Source: Eleginops maclovinus
Lineage: Eukaryota > Chordata > Actinopteri > Perciformes > Eleginopidae
Length of the DNA stretch: 64,000 nt
Assembly: GCF_036324505.1 (NCBI RefSeq)
Contig: NC_086364.1
Coordinates: 17,238,148-17,302,147 of the forward strand
Direction: 5' to 3'
The translations under genes and the position numbers were made by a program. Positions 11,905 to 30,602 of this stretch are shown in pieces. Position 1 is the first letter of the stretch. The number at the start of each line of letters is the position of its first letter. The notes under the pieces were generated by a model. The model made no database searches. It was not told the DNA's origin and was given only the letters and a program-made list of their open reading frames with translations.

Positions 11905-14900
11905 ATGTGAGATTTAAAATTCAAAGCCAAATAGGGAGAGATAGTAATCATAAAGTCACAGCAGAATTTGTAGATGCTATTTTTACTGCAGCACTTAAAA
12001 GACCCGCATTAATGCTCCCTTCAATAAAAACATTTTGGAATTCTACTTTAACAAAGTGCTAGAAGAAACCTTTAAACACCTTGTTTTCATAACAGGAAAT
12101 CTTTAATCTGCTCTATGGCAGCAGAACTACAATACGGTATCTATTGCAGCAATCACTAAATTGGAATTTGTAAAACCTATAAGTTATGTAACCAGTGGTA
12201 CAACAATAGCAGACATTGCAAGCAACAATCGTTCCATTGTACTTAACTATTTCTTTGGCGTATATAGATTTGTTGGCCAAGCCACACTTCATTCTGCCCA
12301 TCTGCTGTGGCCATTTGTTGGGTGGGAGGCCAGTCATTACTTGTATTTGTGATGGACACAGACAAATGGATGTTATGGCTACATAAATCCCTTCAACCTG
12401 CCCCCTCCTTTCCTGTATTTATTACCGTGAATATAATGCTTGTTAACCCTTGAACCCCTTGCTCAGTATGTTACAGTGTCTGTTCAGATTAACTCACAGC
12501 TGGCAGATACTGTATGTCTAAAAATAGTAGGATTCACAATCCATTATAAACTGGAAGATTATCCAGTCCATGCCATTCTACAGTATGTCAATACTCCAGC
12601 AGTACACAAGTGAGAACAGAGAATATATAGACCTTAATGTATTTATAGATTACATAACTGTTGTATTGTGCAGAATTGTTCTAAAGGTAAGCAATAAGGT
12701 TTTGTTAATCATTTGAAATGCAACCCCATGCAGCCCCTTGGGAATCAGTGTTCCTTAATCATTTTGAGTTACTTCCTGTTAGGGCTGAGTTTATTATTGG
12801 GTCTAAAAGTCTGCTCATTTATGTTTGGTGAGAATCTAATAAGAACGTATGAGTATTACACCTGTTATGGGCTGAAATAGTTTTGTGGCGTACCTCCCTA
12901 CTAGTCACAGTTTGTTTTGGGAGGGAAAGTTTCTAGCGGCTCACTGTCAAACCGGATTCCAGCGGATTTTAGGGATTTGTCTTGCACACAGCCCACACCT
13001 ATTGCCCTGTGATGTTGGCATCTTGGGAAACTATACACAACTTATGTCCTATAGGACAGGTCGTCACATTTCAATTTCACACTTGAACACTTCATAATCT
13101 GCTATGAAGTTTGTCTACTGAAAGCAACGTTTTTTTTTGACAGCTTGCCTAACAACTGGTTGTTTCATCAACCCCTGCTTCTCCTATATCCAACTGCTGT
13201 GTCAATCATAACATTTCATAATAAAAGACTAGGCAGTTATGCTAGTCATGTTATCATGTCAGCTTTGGCCTTACAGGTGAACTGCTAGGTCTTGATTAAT
13301 AACTTTTAACTTACGAGATGGTATATTGTGGTTTGAGCTGAATGGCAGGGGAAAGCCCTCCAAGAGTTCATTATTGTTCATTCCAGTTTAACGTAACATT
13401 ATATTGAAGTTGGTCTATGCTTGTGAAAAGTCACCACAAAAAAAAAAAAACCTTGAGCTAACTGAAACTGCAATGAGCAGAAAAAGATGTGTATAACACC
13501 ATCACGATGGATTGATATATCTGCCACTGTTCCTCTTCAACTCCACCAGTAGTCTTAAATTAAAAAAAGGAATAGAGAGGAAAAAATACTAAAGGGACAG
13601 AAAAGGTCTCTCGGGGGAGAAAAAAAGGGTAGGAAAGAGTTCATGACTTATGTCTACACATCTGTGTGTCTGTGCAACATCTACAGTAATGGTTCATATT
13701 TGTCACTTAGTGCTGCTAAGAGGATAAAAGAACTGTGTGCTTTTGATCCATTCGCTGACTTACAACAATCATGAGGTCGCATCTACTCTTCAGCCTTGAG
13801 AATAATGGATATAGTTATACATTCAGTTGGATATGAATGCCTAATGGGTAAAAAGCAGAAGGATAATAAAAATGTAAGAGGAAGACCATCAGTCAATAAA
13901 GTTGTTTAAGGTTAAATTGCTAAATTCACATTGTTGTGCATGTAGTGATGATGCTGTGAATAACAGATGGCCTTTATAGTGCTCTCGCTGTCTCTGGTGT
14001 CTCAATGAAAATAATTGATATGAGGTTTTGGTTACATTTTCCATATACTGACAATGTGAGTGTCAGTGTGTATGCACCATATAGACTCCTTTTTAGTTTA
14101 ATTTATTTAATACATGTACCCACCATACAGACAGACCTTTACCATTGTGTATTTTCTAACTATATTATATATCTTTTTTATTTATTGCTCAACCTTTTTC
14201 CATTTATCACCCTCCTTCAAAGCTAACCTCCGCGTCAGTCTTCCTGACCCCTCTGAGATGTCTCTGAATGTTGGCATATGTTGCATCAGCCATCAAATAA
14301 AAATAATATGTATTGACTTGTGTGTAGAAAAAACCTCAAATCAAACAAACACGCAAACCTTCAGGCAAGTTCTGACAGGGACACCGCTGCCCCTCTTCCT
14401 CTTGCTGCACCTAATTGTCAATTTAATTGAAAATGGTAAACAAATTTGGAACATAAATGTTGATACCTTTAGTGTCTGTAGAAGGTCTTTCGGCTTGCTA
14501 GCACAGATAACAATCAGGAGCAGAAGGAGCACACAGTGATGGTAATCACTGATAATAGGAATGAATAGGGTCCCTGTAGCCCTGATACACATCCGCTGAT
14601 AGAGACAGTGCTGTTTACTTTCTGTCAACACTCGCTGCTGATAAATGCTGTTGGGTCTCTGTGTGTGTTTTTGCAGTATATTTTTAAAAATTCAAGGAGT
14701 GGGGTAGTGGGGGTATGAGAGTGTGTGATTCAGAGTATGGAAGCAGTCAGAAACATATGCGTGTCCCTGTATACGGCTATAGTACTGCATAAGAGGTCAT
14801 GTTCATATGGGTTCGTGGGAGAGGCCCTCCAGTTATAAAAAAGGTCTCTTAACCTTTTTTTTTGTTGCCTGGGTAAGAAATCACACAAAAGGCTCTCAGC

Positions 14901-16176
14901 ATCCTGTTTACTATACGAAAAAGCCACAAAGCAGCTCATAGATCACACCATGTTTTATGGAATTTAAACATTTACCGTTCAAAGAATAATAACATCATCA
15001 AAAGACACAGAGACTCTAAAATTGTGCAACCTAAGAATTGGTTAAAAAGCACTGGGAGCAATTTGAATGTAACTACCGCCTGAAATGCTACCACTGAGAC
15101 TTCATTAAACCCTGTTTTGCGAAAACGCATCCCGGTGGGTATCTGAACCGAAGCAACACTAATACCTTCCAGTTTTAATAACTCCATACGTAGGTAAAAA
15201 CATTCAACTTTGCAAGGATAAACAGACATAATTAAACTAGATTTGGGTTAACACGCAGAGACATTCACAGACAGAATGTACTGTAGTCTGCTTGAGGGCA
15301 TGTTCCTGAATATGTGCATGGTTATACATGAAGCAGTCCAAATATCCCACACACATACACACTTCCTGTATAGAGACGTCTTAAGCACAGTTTGAGAATT
15401 ACATATTTACATTAATTTGGTATGTCTTTTAACTACAGTGCAGATTAAGTGGTGACTAAAACAACTTTTTTTAAAATCACAATTGTGCTAACTGAGTTTT
15501 CTGCTGAAACAACTTCAACTTTTCTTTCACATTTGACAGTGAAAGTGTTGTTGGATATGTCTGTAACAGCTGGGCTCATCTGATTCCAGGCATTCAGATT
15601 TGCCAATTTTTCTTGGTAGGTCTGTTCAATTGCTAAAAGTGAGTGGGGGATCTGTGAGCAGCCACCTTTAATTCACATGCAAATCACAGGAAGACGAAGA
15701 GGCAGAAATAAGAAGGTGGAGATGGAGCACGATGAGACAAACACAAAATAATACTGAATTCTCAGTATTCATGATGTTATGCATGACTGAAATCACAAGC
15801 CTTCACATGAAGAAAGACCTTTTTAACACCCATTTCTGTGGAATCAACCCAACTCATTGGGATCTCTGTATGCGTGTCTCTATGTATTTGTGCATGTGTT
15901 TTAAAAGGACAATGCAATGAGCGAATGGTTTATTTATTGCTGTGAAATGGTGTGTGATGTCATACTGAGGGGTTGCAAAAAGAAATATCAACACAATTTC
16001 CAGAAACCACAAACAAGCACTTAATATGTGTTTCCATGTGTGTTCATATGTTGAAGTGATGCCATAACATTAGATGTAATTCCATTATAGATCGCATACA
16101 ACTGGTTCAGGTCTTTCCATTTGTGCAACCTCATTGATGTGCGTGTCTACTCAGTATAGTCAAGTAAACATGAACT

Positions 16177-16228
16177 CAACAATGGCAACAGTGCTGACAG
16201 AAGCAACAATGGTAATCAAGGGTTAACC
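16177..16228. promoter_or_regulatory. Paired SOX-like sites plus HNF1-like palindrome
   Basis: CAACAATGG occurs exactly twice, at 16177-16185 and 16204-16212, 27 bp apart. The palindrome GGTTAACC follows at 16221-16228. ACAATGG is the SOX core and GTTAAC the HNF1 half-site palindrome. The surrounding 150 bp is less AT-rich than its neighbours and non-coding. Enhancer function is inference only. Confidence 0.25.
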
Positions 16229-19200
16229 GGATGATGGCTTAGGACGGCGGTATCAGCATTAACCATCACATGAGCCAGTGCAGAGTGGCGGAAATTAGCT
16301 GGCCATCGGGAAACACACACTCAGGGACTCACATGCACCCACATGCATGCGTGGTCAACCCAGCTATAATTAAGAAACTCTGATTAAAACACACACACAA
16401 ATGGAGAGCGACTTCATAACGCTGTTTGGATGCCATACTCCACATATGTTCAAATAACAAATACTGGTTTGCTGCTAAATGCTCTGAATTATGTAAAACC
16501 TCTGAGTTGATTTTTTAGATTAACACTCTTCTTTCCTTCAGAGAATACCAGAAGAGCCAAGATCTTTCTCTCCATTCGAAAAGCAATCTTTCAGTGCATG
16601 CTCTACATGCTAACTAATGAATGCTGAAGGGTTTTATTTATTTATTCATTCTCCAGATGTGACCTGAACCTTATGAATATGATTAAGTGCATATTGCAGT
16701 GTACATTTCCGTTAAGCCTATAATGTGAACCATTGAGCAGTAGACCTTATGCTTTTCATCAGCTGGACTTTAGCTTGATCCATTTCTATTAAAATATCTC
16801 TCCCTGAAGATGTTTTCAGCATTAGAGTTTATTATGAGCTTCATATGAATATACGGTTTATTTGATTTACACTACCTAGTTGGTAAACTCAATTTCACAT
16901 AAAATCACTGAGACTGGCTGAATTAGTTTTCCATTACCTACTTTTTTATTAAATGGGTTGAATATAATTATTTTAGCAACTCAAAAGCCTACCGTGCTCA
17001 TGCAGTGGATGTTATCATTGCATTTTCTCTTGTGGCAACTGTATTATTTGGCTATACGATTTTAAGCCCATAAGGAGCTGATACGATTTTATGACACCAT
17101 TCAAAGTGCAGTGAAAATTGTAGAAAAGGTGCAAGAAGCCTGTAAATGAGGATTCATGTTTTGAATTTCTTGTCAGTGTATTGCAGACTGTTTTTCAAGC
17201 AGACAGAGAATGCTTTTTGGAGGCAGTGTGTGCTACCTTGGTTTGATCAAATATTTAAAATCTTTCACCTCACTCATTCTTGCTCCAGCACAGGCAGGAA
17301 ATCAAATATTGAATATCTGTGTTATAATAAATAACTTTAGCATGCTGCACACAGTTACACACGGAGACATGTGTGGAGCAAGCTTGCATGCAAAACTACA
17401 TATGGACACGCAAAAAATACAACAATTCTCACAGACCAGATAAAGAAGACACTAAATAGTTTTGAAAATCATACTGTCCTTTCTCAAGATCCTTTGGTCA
17501 ATTATTTGATTGTAGATGATTTGATCAAGAAGAGGTTAAACCTCAAGTCATGCTGCCTAGTTATCTATTTCCTCCCAAACACTGCAGTAAACATGAAGCC
17601 TACAGGGATTAGAGCATATGTGGGATCAAACACTATTCTCCTTCTTTTTTATATTCAGCTGACGTGTGTTTTCGTGCTGTATGTGTAAGTGTGTGTGTGT
17701 AAATATAGAGGTTACATTGTATGCAGCAGAAGCACTGGTTTGATGCACTCTGGGCATTTAAAGCACATGTGACATGACAACAACTGACTGTTTCTGGACA
17801 TACGACAGGAAAGATGAGACAGTTTTCAGTAAATTATACACAGTGATACAATTACTGCAGACATTTGAACTCTGAACTGCTCTGCTTTCCCCGGGTTCAG
17901 CTGTTCGTTTGTAACCATTTCTGAGGTGTTGGACATTTGAATAGCTTGTCCTCTATATGAACCGCCCTGAAAATGTTATGATTTTGTTCAGTGACTTTTA
18001 AAGGGATATTTTTGTGAGATGTGACATTTATACTTTATATTTTAAAGCATTTTTGTTCCCCTGGTAATATATCAGGCTTTCCCTACAACCACATTAGCTT
18101 GCGCTCATCTTTGCGTGCATCTTTTCATGAATACAGCTTTCTGGTGTGTGCTATGCTAAGAGGCAACTCAACAAACTAGTTAACGGTCAATATCCTAAGG
18201 TGAGGGAAAACCCAAAATAAGATTAGCTGTGGAAACTCTCCCGAACAAAAAGGCCCCGTTGATTAAAAACAAAAGGCAAAGAGGGATATTGATAAAAATA
18301 CATTTAAAAAAGCCTCCAAAATAATATTACCACTGTGTGTTTTAATATGCCTTTATCAGAGCTCTAAGATAGGGCTTTCTAGGTGGAGCACGTTAGCTTG
18401 GAGAGTCACGTTAGCTTGGGGAGTCATATTAGCTTGCCTGCTAGTTAGCTATAGATCGATCTTCTTGTTCATATGAAAACCAAAGGATAGAAAATATGAT
18501 ACGGTGACAAAAGCATTGTGTCCATTGTTGTTGGTAGCTATAAGGACAAAAGAAAGGCGCTAAGAGGGAAGATCTGTTTCCACTGTTATATTAAGAAAGT
18601 TCTGTTGTTTCTGCAACTAAGATCTCCTGTAAATCATTGAATGTTCTGGTTCTCTCCTTTTCCTCACATCTCTGTTCATCTTGATTGATGTCAAGGCTCT
18701 CATAGTGTCTCTTATATGCTCTCAGCACAGATTCAAGTGTCACTCTGTCTGCCTCTCTTCACTCTCCCAGTAATTTGTCCATGCCCGCTGCCCTCCATCC
18801 TCTCTCATTCTGTCTCTCTAGTCAGCCGTGCCTTTCTCCCTCATATTTCTCAATCTGTGCTCGCCACTCCGTTCACCTCTTTCCCCCGACTCACCAGCCC
18901 CGTCTGCCCACTTTCTGTCCTCGTTTTCTCCACCTGATAACAAGCAGTGTAGTGCAATGCCACGCTTCACTGGCTCCCCTCCCTGCTGCACACGAAGAAT
19001 CTGCATGGTGTCGGGAGAAAACCAGGAGGCACAAACAATATCCTTGCACAGAGTGAAAAACACATACGTTCATACACATGCATTCACACACGCACTCACA
19101 TACATACACACAAATAATACTGGAAAGTGTTTGATTTATCTATTCTCACCATGAGTCATCATCACTCTAGTGAAAGGCTGGTACCCGATATAATATAGTA

Positions 19201-19984
19201 ATGACATTTAAGGCTGTCTTTCACTTGCTTCACTTTCAATAGGAGTGCTGAATCAGCAAGACATGGATATGAATAATGCCATAATTCATGCCCAGAACAT
19301 TTGTTTTTTTGGCTTGCTAGCTCATGCTCTAGAGCACTGTCAAATATTTGGCATAGATCAAGCCTGCCATTGATACATATTTTTTTGTGTAAATAGACTT
19401 TATAAAGATGCAAGAGGATTTAAGAGTGATTTGACATGTGGGAGTAGCACAAATCTGTTGGTTAAATGCTTGAATATACTCTGGATTAAAATATTGCAGA
19501 AAGGTTTTTATTTTATAAAGAATGAAGGGAAACGTTTTAATTACATATACTCTCTGAACTTTATATGATTCAGAAAACAACATGTGAGCCAGACTGTAAA
19601 TCAATACAACATCTGAGCACAGCTACACTGAATCATAATAGTGTGTTTTATTCACCTATAAAAAAATAAGTGGAAACCCTTAGAGCACAAGTTATACCAA
19701 TGATTCATTACAGTATCTTTGAGTGTACTAATTCCTCATATATTTTATATATAAGTCCTTAAATCAAAGGTATTCAGGAATGTCTCAAACGATCCATTAA
19801 TTGTCAGTTATTTCATTGTAAATGCCCAAACAGCAGGTTTCTGGCAGATTTTGTAGCTGTTCCTTTCAATTCTAATACAAATTAATACTAACCAATGCAC
19901 GCAGTATATCTATCGATGAGTCAACTTTCAGGATGCTCAAACTCCTTACAGCGAGAAACAAGTCATGGTGCAACAGACTGTTGG

Positions 19985-19994
19985 CCAGCAGGGG
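19985..19994 (+). promoter_or_regulatory. CTCF-like core motif
   Basis: CCAGCAGGGG matches the central part of the CTCF consensus in forward orientation. The flanks match only partly. Confidence 0.25.
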
Positions 19995-20763
19995 TTGCTA
20001 TGGCTGAATGGAGTTTGGCAGGGTAGCTTCTCCTGACAGTCTCACCTGTCTGAATATATCTGAAAATGTGGACAACTAACCCATACACAGGTCTCTGCAA
20101 ACAATATGGATGGTACTTTCTGATGCCAAGTGTTTTGAATTGTTATGCCCCAGATAAAGCAGAAATATTTAAGATGCAAAAACGTTATTTCAGTGAACCA
20201 AATACTTAAACCACAGCCTTGAATCAGAAGCATCATATTCTGGCAGTTATTGCCAGTAATAAAATCAGTTGTGGCTCTCAAGTATCGCCTTTTACTGAAC
20301 GACAGTGTCTTTTTCAAAAGAGTGAGTCATGCGGCCTAACTATTTTGCTGCCTTCAAAAAGATACACGTGCAAAACACGGGCAGTATATGACACTTGACC
20401 TCATCAAGCCTCATTAAAGACCATTATTGTTCATTTATGACCATGTTTCTTAGCTTTTTCTGGCATTACGTTAACCAATATTTTTGCCATATTGATTAAT
20501 AGAGACAACACTTTTGTTTGTGTCAATGTCGACCAACTACATTTTGAGCTACTAAGATTTCTCTGCCCAATTTAGCAGACATAAAAAAGACAGCAGTCTA
20601 CCAACCACTGAGTGACCATTCTACACCATACATGTATACTGTTTGTTCGGTCGAATGAATCATAATCGGTAAAGCCTTTAGCAGTATGTGGTGTGAAGAG
20701 GTTCAGGATTCAGTTCATGCCCACATGACAGAAAACATCCGCTTTGCTTAAGTGGTATTGGAC

Positions 20764-20782
20764 TGACTTTGACCTTTGACCT
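20764..20782 (-). promoter_or_regulatory. DR1 nuclear-receptor element (HNF4/PPAR-RXR type)
   Basis: The minus strand reads AGGTCAAAGGTCA exactly (20782-20770), a perfect direct repeat with one-base spacing. A third, near half-site (AAGTCA) abuts it at 20769-20764. A perfect 13-mer is not expected by chance in 64 kb. No promoter is nearby, so the target is unknown. Confidence 0.45.
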
Positions 20783-21721
20783 CCCTATGGAAGGGGAGCA
20801 ATAAACAATTTTTCCCCACCGGGATCAAACTGACACTGGGAAACAAATGGAAACGACTGAGGTCTGGTCAGAGCAATAACACACAAGCAAGTTTAAGTCC
20901 TACATGTTTTTATTTATTCCTGATATTAAGTTCTATCTGCATATTCATTGTGTACTGTATCTTTATACGCTTAGAGACAAGTGAGATGGTGATGGACCGA
21001 GTGAGGGAGCAGAATGATATGACCTAAAGCAGAAAGTGAAATGAAAAAGAGAGGTGCCAATGCAATGTTTCAGCGATGAGTCAAAAGATAGATCCCAAAA
21101 CCAAAGCAAGAGAGTATATCTAAGTGTGCAGAAAAGATCAGACAGGGGAGGCAGGGAGCAGAGGAGAAGAACAAAGCAAAGAGAATGAGGGAGCAGCAGT
21201 GATAAGAGGATGAGGAGCGAAGGGGGTGGCTCCTCTGGGGTGTAATTAAGGCTCCAGATTCTGTTCGCCATTGACCGCTCGAACTTAAGAAAGATAAGGG
21301 GAGAGATGAGCAAGTGAAGAAGAAATATGCGTGGATAGAACACAAGGGATGCGAGTCCCTTGGCCAAGGGTAATAAAGACAAACAAAGAAAAATCAGAGC
21401 AAGTTACAGAGGATGACGGTGGAATAAAAGAGAATACAAACAGCGGAAAAAAGCAACGTGGGAATGAGTTTAAAAGATTACAGATAAGAGTATAAGAACA
21501 GAAGAGCTGTGAAAAATGTATCAAACTGAAGGAGAAGAAAGACTAGAGAGAGGAAAGAAAGAGTAGACAACAAGAAACATCAAAGTGTGTGAGAATGAAG
21601 GTTAGTGACAGACTTACTGATCATACATTTGTTGACTTAATTTGTTAGTTCAATGCACTTCGCTCAGAAAAAAACTGTGTTTTTACTTAAAGTATTGATA
21701 AATACCAACAAAGAAACACAC

Positions 21722-21725
21722 AAAA

Positions 21726-21761
<36 letters not shown>
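21722..21761. repeat. A tract followed by (TA)n
   Basis: About 13 A residues and then about 13 TA units, just upstream of the Tc1-like element. Confidence 0.95.
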
Positions 21762-21764
<3 letters not shown>

Positions 21765-21846
21765 AAACATTAATACTAGTATATATAGTAATTGAGTTCA
21801 ATTAAAGCTGATAACAGAGCAATGATATGCAGAGGGGACTAAGATA

Positions 21847-22376
21847 CACAGCCCGGCCAAAAAAAAGGTCACAAGCCTGTGGGGGGCAGTGCTATGATCT
21901 GGGGTTGCTGCAGTTGGTCTGGTCTAGGTTCAGCAACATTATGTTCCCAAAGAATGAGGTCAGCTGACTACCTGAATATACTGAAGGACCAGGTTATTCC
22001 ATCAATGGAGTTTTTCTTCCCTGATGGCACGGGCATGTTCCAAGATGACAATGCCAGGATCCATCAGGCTCAAATTGTGAAAGAGTGGTTCAGGGAGCAT
22101 CAGACATCATTTTCACTCATGGATTGGCCACCACAGAGTCCAGACCTGAACCTGATTGAGAATCTTTGGGATCTGCTGGAGAAGACTTTGCGCAGTGGTC
22201 GAGTCTCCCGTCATCAATACAAGGTCTTGGCGAAAAATTAATCCAAGACAGAAATAAATGTTGTGACATTGCAGAAGCTTGTGGAAACGATGCCACAGCG
22301 AATGCGTGCCGTAATCAAAGCTAAAGGCGGTCCAACGAATATTAGAGTGTGTGACCTTATTTTTGGCCAGGCAGTG
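21847..22376 (+). mobile_element. Internally deleted Tc1/mariner element, DD37E spacing
   Basis: The ends are imperfect inverted repeats: CACAGCCCGGCC on the left and the complement of CACTGCCTGGCC on the right, both followed inward by an A-rich run and GGTCACA. The element is flanked by TA dinucleotides (21845-21846 and 22377-22378), the usual target duplication. At 530 bp it is about a third of a full element. The DNA-binding half and the first catalytic Asp are missing; only the C-terminal catalytic part remains. Confidence 0.9.
21879..22347 (+). pseudogene. Tc1-like transposase remnant
   Basis: The conceptual product contains QDDNARIH (second catalytic Asp) and WPPQSPDLN with IENLWD (catalytic Glu). 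Counting from the first Asp of QDD to the Glu gives 37 intervening residues, the DD37E arrangement rather than the commoner DD34E. An in-frame TAA at 22239-22241 interrupts it, after which the same frame continues with family-like sequence (LQKLVETMP) to the right terminal repeat. With the N-terminal half absent and a nonsense codon present, it cannot make active transposase. Confidence 0.88.
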
Positions 22377-22378
22377 TA

Positions 22379-23297
22379 TGTTTGTGTAATGTTGTCCAGT
22401 TTTTATTTTTACTATAACTCTGGTCAAATTTTTTCTCTTGATTTAAGTTTTACTCGATTTCTATGGGCCTCAAATTGAGTTATCTGTCCACTGTGTGAGT
22501 CCCACTGTTGACGTGACAGTGTCTTTTCTTGGACAAATTGATTTAATATAGAGAGGCTTGACCTTTAGCTAACCGATATTTTCCTTGGCCGAAGACAGCC
22601 CTTGTAGACGGAGAAAGAGATTCAGGCAGACGTGGGCTTGTCTCTGCTCATGGCACTGCTCTGTCATGAGGCTCCCTGACAGCTGTCTCTGTCATACTGT
22701 CTTATTATCACCACTCATCCTGTACATCCGAACCCTTGATGTGGTAAAAAATTATTTAATATTTGCACAGCTTTTTTACACATTGGTTGAGATTGACTCT
22801 TCCATGTGGTGGTGTTGGAGCAGAAGCTTTGTACTTTTCCCCACTAATTATTCTTAGCTGTACTCGGTTTTTGTGTGTGTGTGAAATATGTTGCTTTCAT
22901 CTATCCCCAGGGTTTGAGAGAATGATCTTTATCCATTTTTTTTACAGGGTATAACACAGGTTAAGAAGGGCTATACAACGCTCAATTTATTTAAGTAAAC
23001 TGTGGCGAATCTGGAAATAACGTTGACTCAGCTGTTTCAAAAACAGAAAACACTTCAATATTGAGCTGTGTGGCTTTTAACTTTATTAACGATATGGAAA
23101 AATGAAAGACATGAGCCAAGCTTTACGTCAGTATCAGGTCATCGTATTACATTCACATAGTCTGTGAGGTCTTTAAAGATTTCCTTCACCTATGACTAGC
23201 TGGAGACTGTGAGAATAATCAATATATATTTGTGAGAATAATCAATATATCAAATGTTACTATGTGCTTGATTATTTAAATAGCCTTGCCAGAGAAA
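22379..23297. other. Intergenic, no gene seen
   Basis: No supported coding sequence or repeat boundary. A short direct repeat of GTGAGAATAATCAATATAT occurs near 23210-23250. Confidence 0.55.
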
Positions 23298-23796
23298 TGT
23301 TATGAAATGTGTTATAAAGGATGTTGTTTGGTTACGCCCCTCTTGAGAGCGACTGAAGATCTGATTAAATCATCTGCTGATCTGATTAATCATCTGCTGA
23401 TCTGATTAATCATCTGAAGATCTGATTAAATGGATCTGATTAATCATCTGAAGATCTGATTAAATTGATCTGATTAATCATCTGAAGATCTGATTAAATC
23501 AACAATACGCTAAGAGGCATGGACACGCCTATACGCCACCAACCAATGGGAGAAGACTACACCTCAAAGCAAGAAAACAGAAAAGCTGTTGGAATTGAGA
23601 GATCTAGGCCTTTCCTACGAGCTGTAGACAGAAAACTACTTAGATGTGGGCTGTGGTCAGTGACATAGGGAAGGACCAGAGCTGTGTTTCTTTTTGTAGA
23701 CCTATCATGTCCGAATTATTAAATGCTGTTAAAACTTGACGAGAAGCTCCTTGGATTCTATTTGCCTATTCCTTCTTCAAGATTTAGAACCTAACA
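23298..23796. mobile_element. Possible solo LTR containing the GATCTGATTAA array
   Basis: A 499-bp stretch begins TGTTA and ends TAACA, the short inverted ends typical of retroviral-type LTRs. Its right portion reads like an LTR R-U5 end. The flanking five bases (AGAAA and TGATG) do not match, and no internal retroelement sequence is present. It could equally be unique DNA; the call is tentative. Confidence 0.3.
23358..23500. repeat. Eight-copy GATCTGATTAA minisatellite
   Basis: GATCTGATTAA begins at 23358, 23379, 23399, 23419, 23433, 23453, 23468 and 23488. Spacings are 21, 20, 20, 14, 20, 15 and 20 bp. Copies alternate between TGATTAAT and TGATTAAAT, and most are linked by CATCTG. Confidence 0.95.
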
Positions 23797-26717
<2,921 letters not shown>

Positions 26718-27440
26718 TTTAAAGGTTTCAAGGTTTTATTTGTCATATGCACAGCAGATACAGCGTATATGTTGGCAATGAAAATCTTATGTCGCGTGCT
26801 CCTCCAACAACTCAACATACATGGTGCAAATAACATAAATAAAATAGTGCAAAAAGAGAGAAGAATATTTACAATAACAACAATAAAGATTTGAGGATGT
26901 GAAATATATACATATGTGGAATACATTGAAAGTATTTAAATACACTGTACAGTAATTAAAATACTTTACACTGTTGAATGAGGAGGTATGGACAGATGCA
27001 TATATTACGTATAAACAGATGTATATGGCAGATATGTATAATATATAGATATATATGTATGTGTGTACTATAAAAAGATGTGAGTAGACATTCACACAGC
27101 TCAGGAGTTCAGTAGTCTTATAGCCTGTGGTATAAAACTGTCTCTGAGTCTGGTGGTCTTGGTCCGGATGCTGCGGTACCGTCTGCCAGACGGCAGCAGA
27201 CAGAACAGATTGTTGCTGGGGTGATGGGGGTCCTTTAATATCCTACCGGCCTTCTTCCTACACCGCTGGGTGTAGAGGTCCTCCATGGATGGCAGCTCCG
27301 TCCTGGTGATGTGCTGAGCAGTTTTCACCACCCTCTGTAGAGTCTTACGGTTGAGGGCGGTGCAACTGCCATACCAGGCGGTGATGCAGCCAGTCAGGAT
27401 ACTCTCGATGGTGCACCTGTAGAAGTTGCAGAGTATCCTG
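26718..27440 (-). mobile_element. 5'-truncated L2-like LINE, 3' end
   Basis: On the minus strand this holds the C-terminal end of a LINE ORF2, then a 3' UTR rich in AT and A/T microsatellite-like runs, and a tail containing TTTCATTGCCA and GACAAATAAAACC. It ends in short tandem repeats resembling AAACCTTG, as L2/CR1-clade elements do instead of a long poly(A). Most of the element is missing at the 5' side, the usual outcome of incomplete reverse transcription. Confidence 0.8.
27101..27440 (-). pseudogene. LINE ORF2 C-terminal fragment
   Basis: About 112 residues of the region after the reverse transcriptase core. Hallmark segments are FYRCTIESILTGCITAWYG, LQRVVKTAQHI, the CRKKA zinc-knuckle-like region and PSGRRYRSIRTKTTRLRDS, ending FIPQAIRLLNS and a stop. 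No endonuclease or catalytic FADD core is present. The open frame extends to 27511 but resemblance starts near 27440. Confidence 0.85.
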
Positions 27441-27511
27441 GAGTCTAAAGTGGTGATAACGGATGTTTTCATAATGAAAATGGAACAAGGGTCAACACAG
27501 CACATCGACAA

Positions 27512-30602
<3,091 letters not shown>

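Larger units (their letters stand above)
11905..21846. other. Intergenic, no gene seen
   Basis: Ten kilobases of AT-rich DNA with only short, low-quality frames on both strands. The longest (14114-14539 plus, about 141 codons) has no recognisable domain. Possible regulatory motifs are listed separately: paired SOX-like sites near 16177-16212, a CTCF-like core at 19985 and a DR1 element at 20770. A GA-rich stretch covers about 21000-21600. Confidence 0.6.

Noticed and set aside
12113..12352. Overlapping 63-74-codon frames on both strands
   Set aside because: Short, no family, no splice sites in context.
14114..14539. 141-codon plus-strand frame
   Set aside because: AT-rich, Phe/Ile/Leu-heavy, no motif, no splice or promoter context.
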